A stretch of 64,000 bases of DNA from Turnera subulata (GCA_028386065.3 JAKUCV010002558.1:91721-155720); one strand, 5' to 3'. Numbered from the stretch's first letter, positions 33,781 to 45,149 are shown. Program-made: numbers and translations. The notes: generated from the letters alone by a model not told the origin.

Positions 33781-33789
33781 AATGGCGGT

Positions 33790-33955
33790 GTTTCAGGCCG
33801 TTCATGATGGTTTGCTATTTGCAGTTGAAGTGGGTTGAGAAGGGTGATCATTGAATCAGATAATTATGATGTGGTTCAAGTTTTGAATGGAGAGGCTCCT
33901 AGTCTTCTGCAGCATCATGCCGTGGTTTATAATATTCATGAGTTAGGTAAGTATT
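33790..33955 (+). pseudogene. LINE-type RNase H fragment (C-terminal part)
   Basis: Two frames together show FQAVHDGLLFAVEVG and, after a frameshift, RRVIIESDNYDVVQVLNGEAP. This is the helix-and-acid region of the RVT_3-type RNase H of plant LINEs. It is very short and frameshifted. Confidence 0.6.
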
Positions 33956-34560
33956 ATAAAAACTAAAACAATTATTGCCTCAAATAAGTTAAACAATTAA
34001 ATAATTTTATTTTTAATTTTAATTTTGATTTCATATCCTATTTTTTTTCTTTCCTACAAATTTTACTATGAGCTTCAAATAGTGTTGTCACCGTAAGCAA
34101 AAAGATTGAAGCTGTCTTGCGGGTAACTTGACTATACGTCCTTGAGGGGCCAAAAAAGAAAATGGATATTTTGAGTGACAATTTTTGTAAATAAAATTTA
34201 GAGCGAAGGACAAATTAATCAAATTATATTGTTACCTGGCACTATGATTTATTTGACACCAATTTGTATATTTTGATCAAATTTTATACATTTTGTAATT
34301 AGATGTATTTAATATATCAGTTTAAACTGGGTCAATTTAATACATTAGTTTTTCAAATTGTGCCAGTTTAGTTTTAGTGGTCAAAATTGAAGGAGAAAAA
34401 TATCTAGCAAGTCCTAAATCTCTCTGTTTTCTACAACTATGTCCTGTACCTTTAAAAATTCACATTCGTGTCTTATTTCTTTATTAGTTACAGCAAACAA
34501 GTCCTAAATCTAATCTCTGCCAAATCCTTCAATTAAATCTAACTTTTTAAGGGAATAAAT
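33956..34560. other. AT-rich intergenic sequence, nothing recognised
   Basis: No coding features; several A/T runs. Confidence 0.4.
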
Positions 34561-34659
34561 TACATTTTAGTTCCACAAACTTTAGATCTAAAGCAGAAAA
34601 TTTCCTGAAAAGAAAAAGAACACCATAAATATTTCTTTTATAAAAAAAATAAATCTAAA

Positions 34660-34805
34660 AATATTAGAAATCCTAAATCCTGAATCATGAAAATTTTAAA
34701 GTTTCTAAAACATAAATCCTACAATCTTAAAACCCTAAATCCTAAAATATTAAATTCTAAACCTTAAAATTCTAAATTCTAAACCCCAAAATTCAAAATC
34801 CATCA
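34660..34805. repeat. Degenerate telomere-like CCTAAA/TCTAAA repeats
   Basis: The units AACCCTAAATCCTAAA, TTCTAAACCTTAAA and TTCTAAACCCCAAA recur at 7-8 bp steps. They resemble decayed CCCTAAA plant telomere repeats, though AT-rich drift alone could produce something similar. Confidence 0.45.
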
Positions 34806-35269
34806 TTTTCTCATGGAGAAGACATGTAAAAGTATCCTTTTCTTCTCAAATTGTCATTTTTTTTAAGTTGTTTTTAAAATAAAATTTGTAAAACAAAGAA
34901 CAAGAAGAAAAGAAGGTGTGTTTTAATGGTGGAAGAACACAGATGCCAAGCCTCACATCTCTACGCCAACAACCGCGGGTTCTTTACTAGACCAAATTAT
35001 GTAACCAAAATTTTTTTGTTTTTTTTTTTTAAGCGGGAAAGAAGAAGAAAAGAAAGATATACCTTTCGTGGTTCTTTTAGGTCAAAACACAATGGTTAAA
35101 ATTCTCTTCTTACTTTTTTCCTCTTGTTTTGTGGAACGGTTGGGACCTCTCTCTCTATGATGCATTTCTAAAATATTCAGTTTAATTTTTTAATTGATTT
35201 TTTTTTCCTTTTTACTTTTTCTCTTCTAACTCTTAAATTATTTTGTGATTTGCTAGTGATGCCTTCTGT
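34806..35269. other. AT-rich intergenic sequence, nothing recognised
   Basis: T-rich runs only. Confidence 0.4.
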
Positions 35270-35279
35270 TTTAATAATT

Positions 35280-36018
35280 GAGTAAATAGTTTTTTCTGTC
35301 CCTCCACTTTATCAATTTCGCACTTATTGTCCCACTTCGTTTTTTTTCACTCATGTCGTCCCTCAACTCTTGATTTACCGGGTCATGTGGTCCTTTTTAC
35401 CTGTTGCAGCAGGTTGATAGCTATGAAGCTGACAAGTGGCAGTGGGGCCCACACACAACTTATTTATTTAATTATTTTTTTCTTTAATCAAATTTTATTT
35501 TTAAAATTCTTTAAAATAAATAATTCTTAATTTCCCTCATTATATACTGGTATCCTCCCCTGTTTGTTTTTTTTTTTAATTTATAGGTTTGAATTAGATA
35601 TGCCTCTCTCATTGTTTTAGTTTTTTTTTTAATTCTAATTTTGGTTAATTTTGTTCAATTTCGTTAACCGGAATATTATAGAGGGATTAGGTGAGATGAT
35701 CATCATATTTAATTTTTTTCTCAATGCATATTTAGAAATTAATATTTATTTTCTAAAAAAATTTAATTTAAATAAAGATTTTTAAGGCTTAAATTTTTGG
35801 AAAAATATAAAAAAGGATAAAAACAATTAAAAAATATGCAAATCATGGGCCCCACTGCCACGTGTCAGCTCCACAGCTACTAACCTGCTGCAGCAGGTAA
35901 AAAGAACCACCTGACCCGGTAAATCAAGAGTTGAGGGACAACATGAGTGAAAAAAAACCGAAAAAGGACAATAAATGCGAAATCGATAAAGTGGAGGGAC
36001 AGAAAAAACTATTTACTC
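35280..36018. mobile_element. 739 bp non-autonomous TIR element (Mutator-like MITE)
   Basis: Starts GAGTAAATAGTTTTTTCTGT and ends with its inverse ACAGAAAAAACTATTTACTC. Inverted similarity continues inward about 190 bp, including CTGTTGCAGCAGG against CCTGCTGCAGCAGG. Flanked by a perfect 10 bp duplication TTTAATAATT (35270-35279, 36019-36028). The interior is AT-rich with no coding capacity. TSD size and TIR length favour a Mutator-type origin. Confidence 0.9.
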
Positions 36019-36149
36019 TTTAATAATTAGTAAAAAAAATATTAATAAATTTTTTTTGATTAATTTTGTTTTCTCCTTTTCTTTTGTAATTACTAATTGA
36101 AACACTATTACCTTCCACCAATAATCCCCATCCTTTTGGGCGAAGTCTC

Positions 36150-36255
36150 CTTTAGGTTGGGTTAAGATGAATTGTGATGCTTGCAGCGACGACAATGGTA
36201 CTTGGAGGGAAGGTATGTGAGTGTCGTTGGGCACTACTCCAATTGCAAATTTTTG
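36150..36255 (+). pseudogene. LINE-type RNase H fragment (N-terminal part)
   Basis: The frame gives LGWVKMNCDACSDDNGTWREG, like the 'WVKxNxDGA' opening of the LINE RNase H domain, then a stop. It is in the same orientation as, but downstream of, the C-terminal fragment at 33790, so the order is reversed and they are not one colinear copy. Confidence 0.5.
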
Positions 36256-36559
36256 GATGGGATAGAATTTACTCCTTTCTTTTTTTTTCTCACTAGTTTT
36301 TTATGTATGTGGATCGCACGTGGTATTATTATTAAGCTCATTGAATATTTAATGTTAATCGTTTAATATTATATTTTGTTTTATTTTTTATAAATTTTAG
36401 AAAAGAAAACACAATTAAACATATAATTTCTATAATAGTTATTAGCCTAAACATGTGATTAAGGATTTAATTAAGTAATTAATTAAGGTTAATCTTGTTT
36501 AGTATATTTATGATAATTATTATATTATTTTGAAGATTAACAAACATTTTGGTAAGCCT

Positions 36560-37290
36560 TGTGTCTTTTAAGTACTGGCAAAAAAATTTGGTTTCTCGCA
36601 GAAACCGAAACCAGGAAGAATAGGCTTCACTGCATCGACCAAAAGGGTAGCTTTCTAGGCAGTTGGCGCTGTGGTCTCGAAAGATGGCATTGTGGTCCCA
36701 AAAAGTAGTTGCAATTAAAACAACTCCCCTAGCCATCATACTTGCTATCCAAGGGTCAGAAGAGTGGTCCTCACACCCTCTCTCACCTCTGAAAGATTTG
36801 GTGGTCCTCACTTTCTATTTTTGGAAATCTTTTTGAAAAAAATAATTTCTTCACACGAAATATCGTGGTCAGTTCTTTTAATGAAGCAAGAAGCCAATTC
36901 GTGTGCCACTTAAGAGATATTCTTTGCGATTAAATTGTGTTACTTCTTGAGTGAGTCACTCTTGAAGCTTTGATTATTGTAAGGTTGTAATCAGCAGGAT
37001 TAGGAGTTAATCTTCTTAGATAGACAAAGTTAGGCTCAGCTTTGGTTAGGTTTTGCAAGTTAAGCCAGTAAAAACTTGTGTACTGAAGATTCTTGGTTCA
37101 CCCAGGAAAATCAAATCTAGTGGATAGTTAGAAATCCTAAAAGGGGGACCTTTAGGTAGTGGACATACTCATTGTTGGGGGAACCACTCTAAACCACCTA
37201 TGTTCTTTATTTTTCAGTCNATTCAACCCCCCCCCCCCCCCCCCCCCCCTCGACCCCTTTCCCCCTCCTCTTAGTATTTTTGGGCCAACA
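36560..37290 (+). mobile_element. Copia LTR (SIRE/Maximus-like), left end not resolved
   Basis: The end GGGCCAACA at 37290 is followed at once by a tRNA-Met-like primer site. The block with 'GGTTCACCCAGGAAAATCAA' (about 37095) and the 'GGGGGAACCACTCTAAACC' (about 37178) block before the primer site are typical of copia LTR U5 regions. The start was not located with confidence. Confidence 0.55.
37220..37249. other. Ambiguous base and poly-C tract
   Basis: A single N at 37220 followed by a run of C at 37227-37249 marks a low-confidence or unresolved stretch of the assembly within the LTR. Confidence 0.9.
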
Positions 37291-37291
37291 A

Positions 37292-37304
37292 TTGGTAGTG
37301 GAGC
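37292..37304 (+). other. Copia primer binding site
   Basis: TTGGTAGTGGAGC, a tRNA-Met-like site next to the LTR end; compare TTGGTAGCGGAGCC at 55118. Confidence 0.65.
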
Positions 37305-37346
37305 TGCGTTCTCAGTGAAGTAGATTAATCTCCAGAGAAAAAGATC

Positions 37347-38180
37347 TTGGCTTATGAAGGTACAAGTGTCAACAAAGCTCCATTCTTTGATGGAGTGAAC
37401 TTTGTTTATTGGAAGTTGAGAATGAAGATCTTCCTTGAAAGGAAGGATCTTGAAATGTGGAACATTATTCAGAGTCCCTATGCCAGACCTCAAAGAGACA
37501 TGCAATATTGGTCTGAAGATGAGCTAGGGAGAGCCAAACTTAATGCACAAGCCAAAAATATGCTACTATGTGGTATAAGAGAAAGTAAATTTCAGAGGGT
37601 GAGCTCATGCAACACAGTCCATGAAATATGGAGGCTTCTTTATGTAACACATTAAAAAACCAATCAAGTAAAGGAGTCTAGCCTCAATTATCTAATGAGG
37701 GACTATGAGCTCTTCCAAATGGCAGTTGAGAAACTGTGCAAGAGAAGAATACACGCTTCACCATTCTCTATAATGGGTTAGACTTACTTGGAAGACCCAT
37801 CACTCATAGGGATAAAGTGGCAAAAATCCTTAGATCCCTACCTAAGGAGTGGGAGCCTAAAGTCACAGCTATTGATGAAATTTACAATCTGAACACTCTC
37901 ACATATGATGAGCTTATTGGCAAGCTTATAGTTCGTGGCTCTAAACTGGAATCAAAAGAGCTTAAGAAGAAAGATTTGGCTTTGAAAGGGGACCAAAACT
38001 CAAGTGATGAGGGCGATGATTCAGACATTGCACTACTCACCAGAAAGTTTGTCAAATTCCTTCAAAAGTGGAAGCAAATGAAAGAAAAAGGCTAAATTAG
38101 ATGAACAAAAGAAAGACTCAGTTGTGTATTTTGGCTACAACCGCCCAGGCCATATCAAGTCAGAATGTCCATATTAGAAA
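37347..38180 (+). pseudogene. Copia gag, start codon lost and zinc knuckle damaged
   Basis: Capsid-nucleocapsid of a Ty1/copia element. Translation from TTG at 37347 (where ATG is expected) gives APFFDGVNFVYWKLRMKIFL and GRAKLNAQAKNML. After a stop at 37655 and frame changes, the region 37736-38095 gives RPITHRDKVAKILRSLPKEW and YDELIGKLIVRG. The nucleocapsid motif near 38130-38170 reads YFGYNRPGHIKSEC: the two leading cysteines of the CX2CX4HX4C knuckle are tyrosines. It is cut at 38285 by the Tat-type LTR insertion. Clearly dead. Confidence 0.85.
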
Positions 38181-38947
38181 TCCAAATCTGATCTCTCCAG
38201 GAAAAAAACCCATGGTAGCAACACATATGGTTTTTAACAAGCTAAATCTGTCTACTAAATTTGTCAAAGTATAATCAAAGATGCCTGTGAACACCCAAAT
38301 TTGACCCACGAATTTTTCATAAAAATTAGATTTTAAATATGTTTGAACTTAGGGTTAATGAGATGATTTGATCCTAGGGGTAAGGCATGTCAAGAATCTA
38401 TTTTAGTGGAAATAATACATTTTGGTAATTTGAGCCTTTGTATATTGGTATGCTAGGATTAATGAGATGATTTAATCTTAGGGTAAGGCCTTTTATCTAC
38501 CATTAATCCAATTTTAATGAGTGATTTTTCTTTGGGTTGAGGTTGGGTTTGAGGGCCCAAATTAATGAATTCTCCAGAGTTTAATCAGCCCATTAACACA
38601 TTTCTTGCAGACTAATCTTAGCTCTGATTTTAATCACACATTTCTTGCAAACCATCATTTAATTAGAAATTTTGTTTTTGGTATGATTCTTGCTCAAAAT
38701 GGGTGTCAATGTGTAATCAATCAATTATGGAATGATTTAGGGGAGTAATAACCAAGTAATTGAGTGATTATGGGTTGGTTAGGGGTTGATTACATGGTTG
38801 GATCAAATCAGGGCTAAATTAGGGGGATTGGAGGTTCGAAAATGGAAAGAATGGGTGACACGCGGATTGCCGGGCGGTCATTTCGCGACGATCGCCAGGT
38901 GCCGGAGGACATCCACACACGACCGCCGGCAATGGCGGTCATGCAGC

Positions 38948-40612
38948 TGTGAACACCCAAATTTGGCCCATGTATTTTCTACTAAAATTGGATTTTGAAT
39001 ATGTTGAAACTTTGGATTAATGAGATGATTTGGTCCTAGGAGTAAGGCACGTCAAGAATTTATTTTAGTGGAAATAATACATTTTGGTGATTTGAGCCCT
39101 TGTATATTGGAATGCTAGGATTAATGAGATGATTTAATCTTAGGGTAAGGTTTATTTACACTAAAAATTGTTTATTTCATTACTTGGGCCTTTTATCTAT
39201 CTTTATTCTAATTTTAATGAGATGATTTATCTTTGGGTTGAGGAAGGGTTAATGGGCCCAAGTTAATGAATCCTCCAGAGTTTGATTAGCCCATTAACAC
39301 TTTTTTTGCAGGTTAATTTTAGCTCTGATTTTCGTAGAAAATCAAAGTTAAATCATCATTTAATTAGATTTGATTTTCATAGAAAATCAGAGTTAAATCA
39401 TCATTTGATTAGATTTTGGGTTTTTGGTATGATTTTGGCTTGAATGGGTGTTAATGTTTAATCGATTAGTTATGGAATGCTTTAGAGGAGTAATCATCAA
39501 GTAATGGAGTGATTCTGGGTTAATTAGGGGTTAATTATGCGGTAGGATCAAATCAGGGAGAAATTTTGGGGAGTGGGGGCTGAAAAAAAGAAAGAACGCG
39601 TGAAACTGAAGGTGCCGGGCGGCCATCTCGGGATGACTGGCAGGTCCTGGCGGACATGTGGGGATGACCGCCAGGTCCTGGCGGACATGCGGGGATGACC
39701 GCCAGGTCCTGGCGGACATGGGCGCCCAGAAACTGATTTTTTGCCGATTTTCGTTCCTAATTTGATTCTGCACGGTTTTGGCCCAAATTTTCAGCCAAGA
39801 TCCTCATCATTAAGAGGTCCACGCCCCTGCACTCACCCAGAACACTATGAATAGGACACCCCATTCACATTTCACGAGACACACATTCTACTACACAAAC
39901 ACTCTTCATAAAGCTTTGAAGCTTGGAGAAACTTTGTCTCTCCAAGCTTAAGAAATAGTTCCATAGGCAAAACTCTAGCAGAATTTCGTGGGTAGCATCA
40001 TCCATTGAAAGCAGCATAGGGGAAAACCAAGAAGAACTCCAAGATTGAGTTGAGGAGTGGGAGGAAATTGTGTGGGAGGCACAACCCAAACCAAGGAGCT
40101 AGAGGAGGGCTACAAGAAGTAATCCTAATCCCTTTTTGTCTGACCAATTATTGTTGAGATGTTGATGTTGATGATGATGTGATTGTTGTGATGCCATGTC
40201 AAGAACTACGTGGGCTTTGAACCCGGTCTCCGGGGTACTTAGGTGGTTTCTAGTGGTGGAAACTCAAGCCCAATCTTCTTCTTCTCCCCTTTCTTTTTAA
40301 TATTCAGTTATTATGTGTTTTGGTGCTCACACTTGCACACTTGCACAAGGCATACAAAATCCGCTAATTGCACAAAGTTTCTCCCCAACATGGATGGGTG
40401 CCTTTCACCTTCCCATCCATGACGAATCCCCGGGTCCAACATCTTTTGTTCGTTATCCAGTTGCCTAAATGGAGTCACATCAAGGGTTTTTTCCAAATTT
40501 TTGTCCCTTAACAAAATTTGGGTGACGATTCCAAAGATGTTGGATGATGGTTATGAAGAAGGTGTAAAGGAAAGGTGAATAGGCCCAAGTGATTTTGGGT
40601 CGGGTATTCACA
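38948..40612 (+). mobile_element. 5' LTR of the non-coding Tat-type element (1665 bp)
   Basis: TGTGAACACC ... GTATTCACA. It is longer than the 3' LTR (1571 bp) through local duplications: a second copy of the TTTTCATAGAAAATC hairpin segment near 39370 and three tandem 31 bp units containing GCCAGGTCCTGGC (39638-39720). The TATA box reads CTATGAATAG (39845-39854), one change from the CTATAAATAG of the other copies. Confidence 0.9.
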
Positions 40613-40614
40613 GC

Positions 40615-40632
40615 TGGCGACTCCGCTGGGGA
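40615..40632 (+). other. Primer binding site, tRNA-Arg-like (Tat/Ogre type)
   Basis: TGGCGACTCCGCTGGGGA two bases after the LTR end; the form usual for plant Tat/Ogre retrotransposons. Confidence 0.9.
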
Positions 40633-43580
40633 TTTTTAGGATTCAAGAAACTTTATGCAATTATTGAATTTTGTATGCCTTTTCTCTTATGTGTCATCAT
40701 AAGTGTCCTGCATTCATGTTAAATGTTGTGAAGCCCTTACCGTAAGAGGGTCAGGGGATCCAAGTCTGCTACAATGCTTTCTTTAAGCGATGGTGGCTTG
40801 TGTGAACCGGTTTCTCGCTGCTCATGCAATGATAGGGATTAATGGGCCTTGGACCTCACGTTATATCTTTTATCACATGTGAGTAGGCCAAACTATTCCT
40901 TGGCGGCAGTCTTTCAGCCCCCAACCAGCTGCATACCTTGAGCATCCCATGCATATTGAATCAATAAGTGGTATGTGCATTTTTGGTGTGATTATTATTG
41001 TGGATTGGTGTATGTGTAAATAGAGTGTTTTTATTTATTGTGTGATATGTGTAATTAGTGGGACCGCCGTGCTAACTCTACGTAGGGGCAATATTGCGTA
41101 GTGTAAATTGATGAGTCAGGTAAAAGAACCCTAGAGATGTGAGCATACATGTCTAAGCTGATGATAAATTTTTGGTGTTGTTGCCCTAGTTGACATATAT
41201 GTCCAGTTAGTCTACCTTGTTTTAGGGAATCTCCATTTGCATACATTGAACATTGCATCACATGTTTTTCAAATCAAACAAATCGAGCCAAGGTGTATCG
41301 TCTTTGTTGAAACTTGAGTTTTCTTGAAAAAAGGGATTGTTTTCAAAGATAAGGAACATGTTTTGCGAGTATATTACATCCTGTTTTCCACCAATCACTT
41401 TTGAAGTAAAAGAAAGCCTAAGTCTAAAACTCTTGACGGCCATGAACTGAATTGATTGAAAATCATACCTACATGACACCATGAGTGAAAAACTAATTTT
41501 TTTAAATCCACCAATTGCCGTGATTAAGGGGAATTTTATTGATGGATGACCAATGATTAATTCTTGGAGTTTTGAACTTTTTAACCCGACATTTGTTTTT
41601 CCAAACACCCTATGCAATTCTTTTGAAAAATTTTGACGTCAACATCTACATTCTAGAACAAATTGCCAGGCCTTTTCAAGGAAAATTTCTCATATGGATG
41701 CTCGATAAAGGATATGATTTAGGCCCTCTTTGCTCAAGCCCGCAGGCCAATAAGAAACCTACCCAGTAGCATTATCCCTCGATAAACCCTCTTTGAGCCT
41801 ATAACGTGATAGTTGACTTTTCTTTGATTACCTCGATTAACTCACCATTAACCCTTTGAGTCCTCTCTATGGCTATCGTATATTTTCATTTCATGAATCA
41901 TACCCTTTTCAAAACCCGTTGGGAAGATCTCACTCCAAGTTCTTATCAAAGAATTTTGATGATAAGTGCACATGAACCTCAACTTCTACACATCCAAGAT
42001 GGTCGATGCAACGAATCGCTTCCAGAATAGTATAAAAGGCCAAAGTGCACACAAGGGGGAATAGCCAAAGCCAACCACCGAAAGTCGCTGAAGTCAATCG
42101 AAAAAAAAAAATCATCAAAATCTTCCAGAATCGATTTCGGGAAATCCAAACAAGAAAGAAGCAAATGTGTGCAAATGCAATCGTTTTGGAGCAAGAAGAA
42201 TTTCCTTGAGAAGGTCAAACCAAGTTGGATGTTATCTCAAGAATTGCGCTTTAAGAATACCTGTGTTTCTTGATGGGAGCTCACTCAAAATCTTCCCTAA
42301 AACGTGGTTTTGAACTTTGAATCCCTCATCACCCTATTCTTTGATAAACCTTTAGACATGACCCCATTACAACCCTCAATGAAAGACCAATTGATCCTTT
42401 CGAGAGTATCTATACATAATAGTGGAGTTTAGACCTGCGGTTTGCCTATGGGACTTCTTTTTTGCAAAAATTTCATGACGTCAAATCATACTTGCATATG
42501 GGATCTTTCTTTGTTCGGGTTTTTTTTTTTCTAAAGTGTTTTTTTATGAACTCTAAAGAATCCTCATCGAGTATCTTGATCTAAGTTGTCATTAGCCAGT
42601 GATTTGGTAGAGATTTTCAAAACCTCTGATTTGAAGTATCTTTTCACTACTCATGGGTCCTTATGGAAGAAGAAATACATTCATGGTCATTGGGAGTCTT
42701 CAACCTGAAGCTTTTGCATTTTAATGGGATAACTCGCTCTTTGAAATTGCTTAACTTTCACCTTGGCCCGAATAATTTTCTTGCATCATACTAGGGGCAC
42801 TTGCATCCAAATGCACTATGTAGATATAAGGTAGCACTTGCATTCAAGAAGTAGACATATCATGTAGAGCTAGAAAGTATTTGCATTTGAGGGGAGACAA
42901 GAGAGAAAAGATAGAGAGAGGAAGAGGACAAACATGTCATGGCACTCACAAATAGAAACTAGGGGCATCCCCATGCATTGAAAAGACAAACACATTGTAG
43001 ACATGCCCATGCAACACATATATGTAGACGAGGGATTCCTTAGCAAGGTACACTTTGTTGAGAATAGATGATCAATGAAGGTGACAACATCATAAATCCA
43101 ACATTTGACATAAACTCGCATTCTCAAGGGCTTATGACTGGAGGGGCATGGCATGCCCGACTTCTTAAAAGTCCTCATTTGTAGAATAACAGGCACGCCA
43201 TGCCCGCACCCGAGATGTAGATCACTTGTAGACTGTAGGGGCACGGCGGCCCCCCACTTTTGATGATTAATGATTGATGTTGGGCATTTTCTGAGAAGAT
43301 GTAAGGCCAGTTTTTATAAAATCAATGTGTGTTATCTTGGGCATTCAAGGTGATGTAAGCCCCAGCTATTGTTGATGAGTCGAGATGTGAGTTTGAGAAT
43401 TCTAGGAGATGTAAGCCCCAACTTTTGTTTTTTTAATGCGATGAGTTTGGGGCATTCTCGGTAGAACGAGTCGTAAGGCCTAAACCTTTTTCTGTGAAAT
43501 GATGCCAGGGGCATGCTACCTCATGATTTGAATTGAATAATTTTCAGAGCAGGCTACCATGTTAGAGTTAATGTCTGATT
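40633..43580 (+). mobile_element. Internal non-coding region of the Tat-type element
   Basis: No gag, protease, RT or integrase motif was seen in any frame. Small minus-strand ORFs (41258-41617, 41979-42218, 42870-43244) have no recognisable domain. 41600-42660 resembles the 3' non-coding region of the Athila-like element (see 18936-21290). From about 42790 scattered GGGGCAT/GCCC phrases appear and lead into the array. Confidence 0.7.
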
Positions 43581-43584
43581 CTAA

Positions 43585-45149
43585 GGGCATAGCTGCCCAT
43601 GTTTTTGGAATGAGTGCACAAAGGGCATAGATGCCCTAATTTTGAAAGTTGAACAAAAGGCATAGCTGTCTGGATTTTTGAACATGAGGGGCATAGCTGC
43701 CCTAATTTTCTGATGTTGAATGAGGGCATAGCTGCCCGCATTTTCAAAATTGATTGCGCCATGGGCATAGTTGCCCAAAATTTTTGATTTAAGTTTATCA
43801 GGGGCATAGCTGCCCGAGGTTTTATACATCTGAGGGGCATAGCTGCCCGAACCTTTTGAGTCAATTTTAAATCAAGGGCATAGCTGCTCAAGTTTTTGAA
43901 ATGGAAGGGCATAGCTGCCCAAGTTCATGATTGCATGGTGGGCATAGCTGCCCGGATTTTTTTATGATACATCAGGGGCATAGTTGCCCGAGTTTTTAAG
44001 CACAAGGGGCATAGCTGCCCAAGTTTTTAAATTTTCTTTCATGAAAGGCATAATTGCCTGGGCATAGCTGCCTGTGTCATTGAGAAGGACATAGTTGTCC
44101 CGATTCTTGATTTAAGTACATCAAGGGCATAGCTGCCCGGACTTTTATTGAACATGAGGGGCATAGCTGCCCTAATTATTGAAGTTGAGGAGGGCATAGC
44201 TGCCCATATTTTCAAAGTTGATTACACCTTGGGCATAGCTGCCCAAATTATTGAGGGGGGCATAGCTGCCCGGATGTTTTTAAAGTAGAGCATATGAACA
44301 GCATAGCTGCCCAAATGTTTGAATTTAAAGAGCATAGCTGCCCGAATTCTTAACTTGGTTGCATGATGGGCATAGCTGCCCGGTGTTTTGAGTTTAATTG
44401 GATGAAGGGCATAGTTGCCTGAGTTTTTACTTTGATCGCATAAAGGGTATAGTTGCCTAAATTTTTAAATTTGAAGGGTATAGCTACCCGAGTTCTCAAA
44501 ATTTAATTGATGGGCATAGCTGCCCGAGTTCTTAACTTGGTTGCATGAAGGGCATAGCTGCCCGTGTTTTTGAATTTGATTGCATGGAGGGCATAACTCC
44601 TGATTTGTTAATTTGATCATGTTAAGGACATAGCTGCCCGATTTCTTCAAGATGATTTCAAACAAAGGGCATAGCTGCCCTAATTTGTGAAGCTAATTAT
44701 GTCAGGGGCATAGCTGCCCAAATTTTTGAAGTTGACTACATTGAGGGCATAGCTGCCCGAGTTTTCGAAAATAGTTACACCAGGGGCATAGCTGCCCAGT
44801 TTTCTTAAGTTTATTGCAAAGTGAGGACATAGCTGTTCAAGTTTCTAAAATTGGTCACGTCAAGGGCATAGCTGCCCATATGTTTCGAATTGATTGCACA
44901 CAAGGGGCATAGCTATCTGACTTTTTATGCATTAGGGGCATAGCTGCCACGAGGTTTTAAAATAATCATGCATCATTGGGCATAGCTTCCCGAAGTGTTA
45001 AAATTGATCACCTCCTGAGGGCATAGCTGCCCAAAATTTTGAGATGATTACGCATTTGGGGGTATGGTTGCCCCATCATTTTGAATGATTTGGATTGTGT
45101 CTTGGTGGCATAGCTGCCCCAGATTTTCAAACCAAGAGCATAGCTGCTC
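43585..45149 (+). repeat. Array of about 44 short hairpin units, core GGGCATAGCTGCCC
   Basis: The core is 14 bp, an inverted repeat of GGGCA/TGCCC around a TAGC loop. Cores recur every 27-47 bp (mean about 36), with short AT-rich spacers often starting GA/AAA and containing TTTTTGAA-like sequence. Variant cores that keep pairing include AGGCATAATTGCCT (44046), GGACATAGTTGTCC (44087), GGGTATAGCTACCC (44476) and GAGCATAGCTGCTC (45136). The array ends 104 bp before the 3' LTR. Minus-strand ORFs through it are frame accidents of the repeat. Confidence 0.95.

Noticed and set aside
34660..34805. True interstitial telomere
   Set aside because: Units are too degenerate and short to call a telomeric array; listed only as telomere-like.
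43568..44665. Minus-strand ORFs encoding RAAMP/GSYAL/GQLCP repeats
   Set aside because: They arise because the hairpin repeat lacks stops in that frame for short stretches; frame changes between units and no conserved start or domain.
43585..45149. CRISPR array
   Set aside because: Regular short repeats with varied spacers look CRISPR-like, but cores and spacers vary in length and sequence, the array lies between LTRs of a plant retrotransposon, and there are no cas genes.
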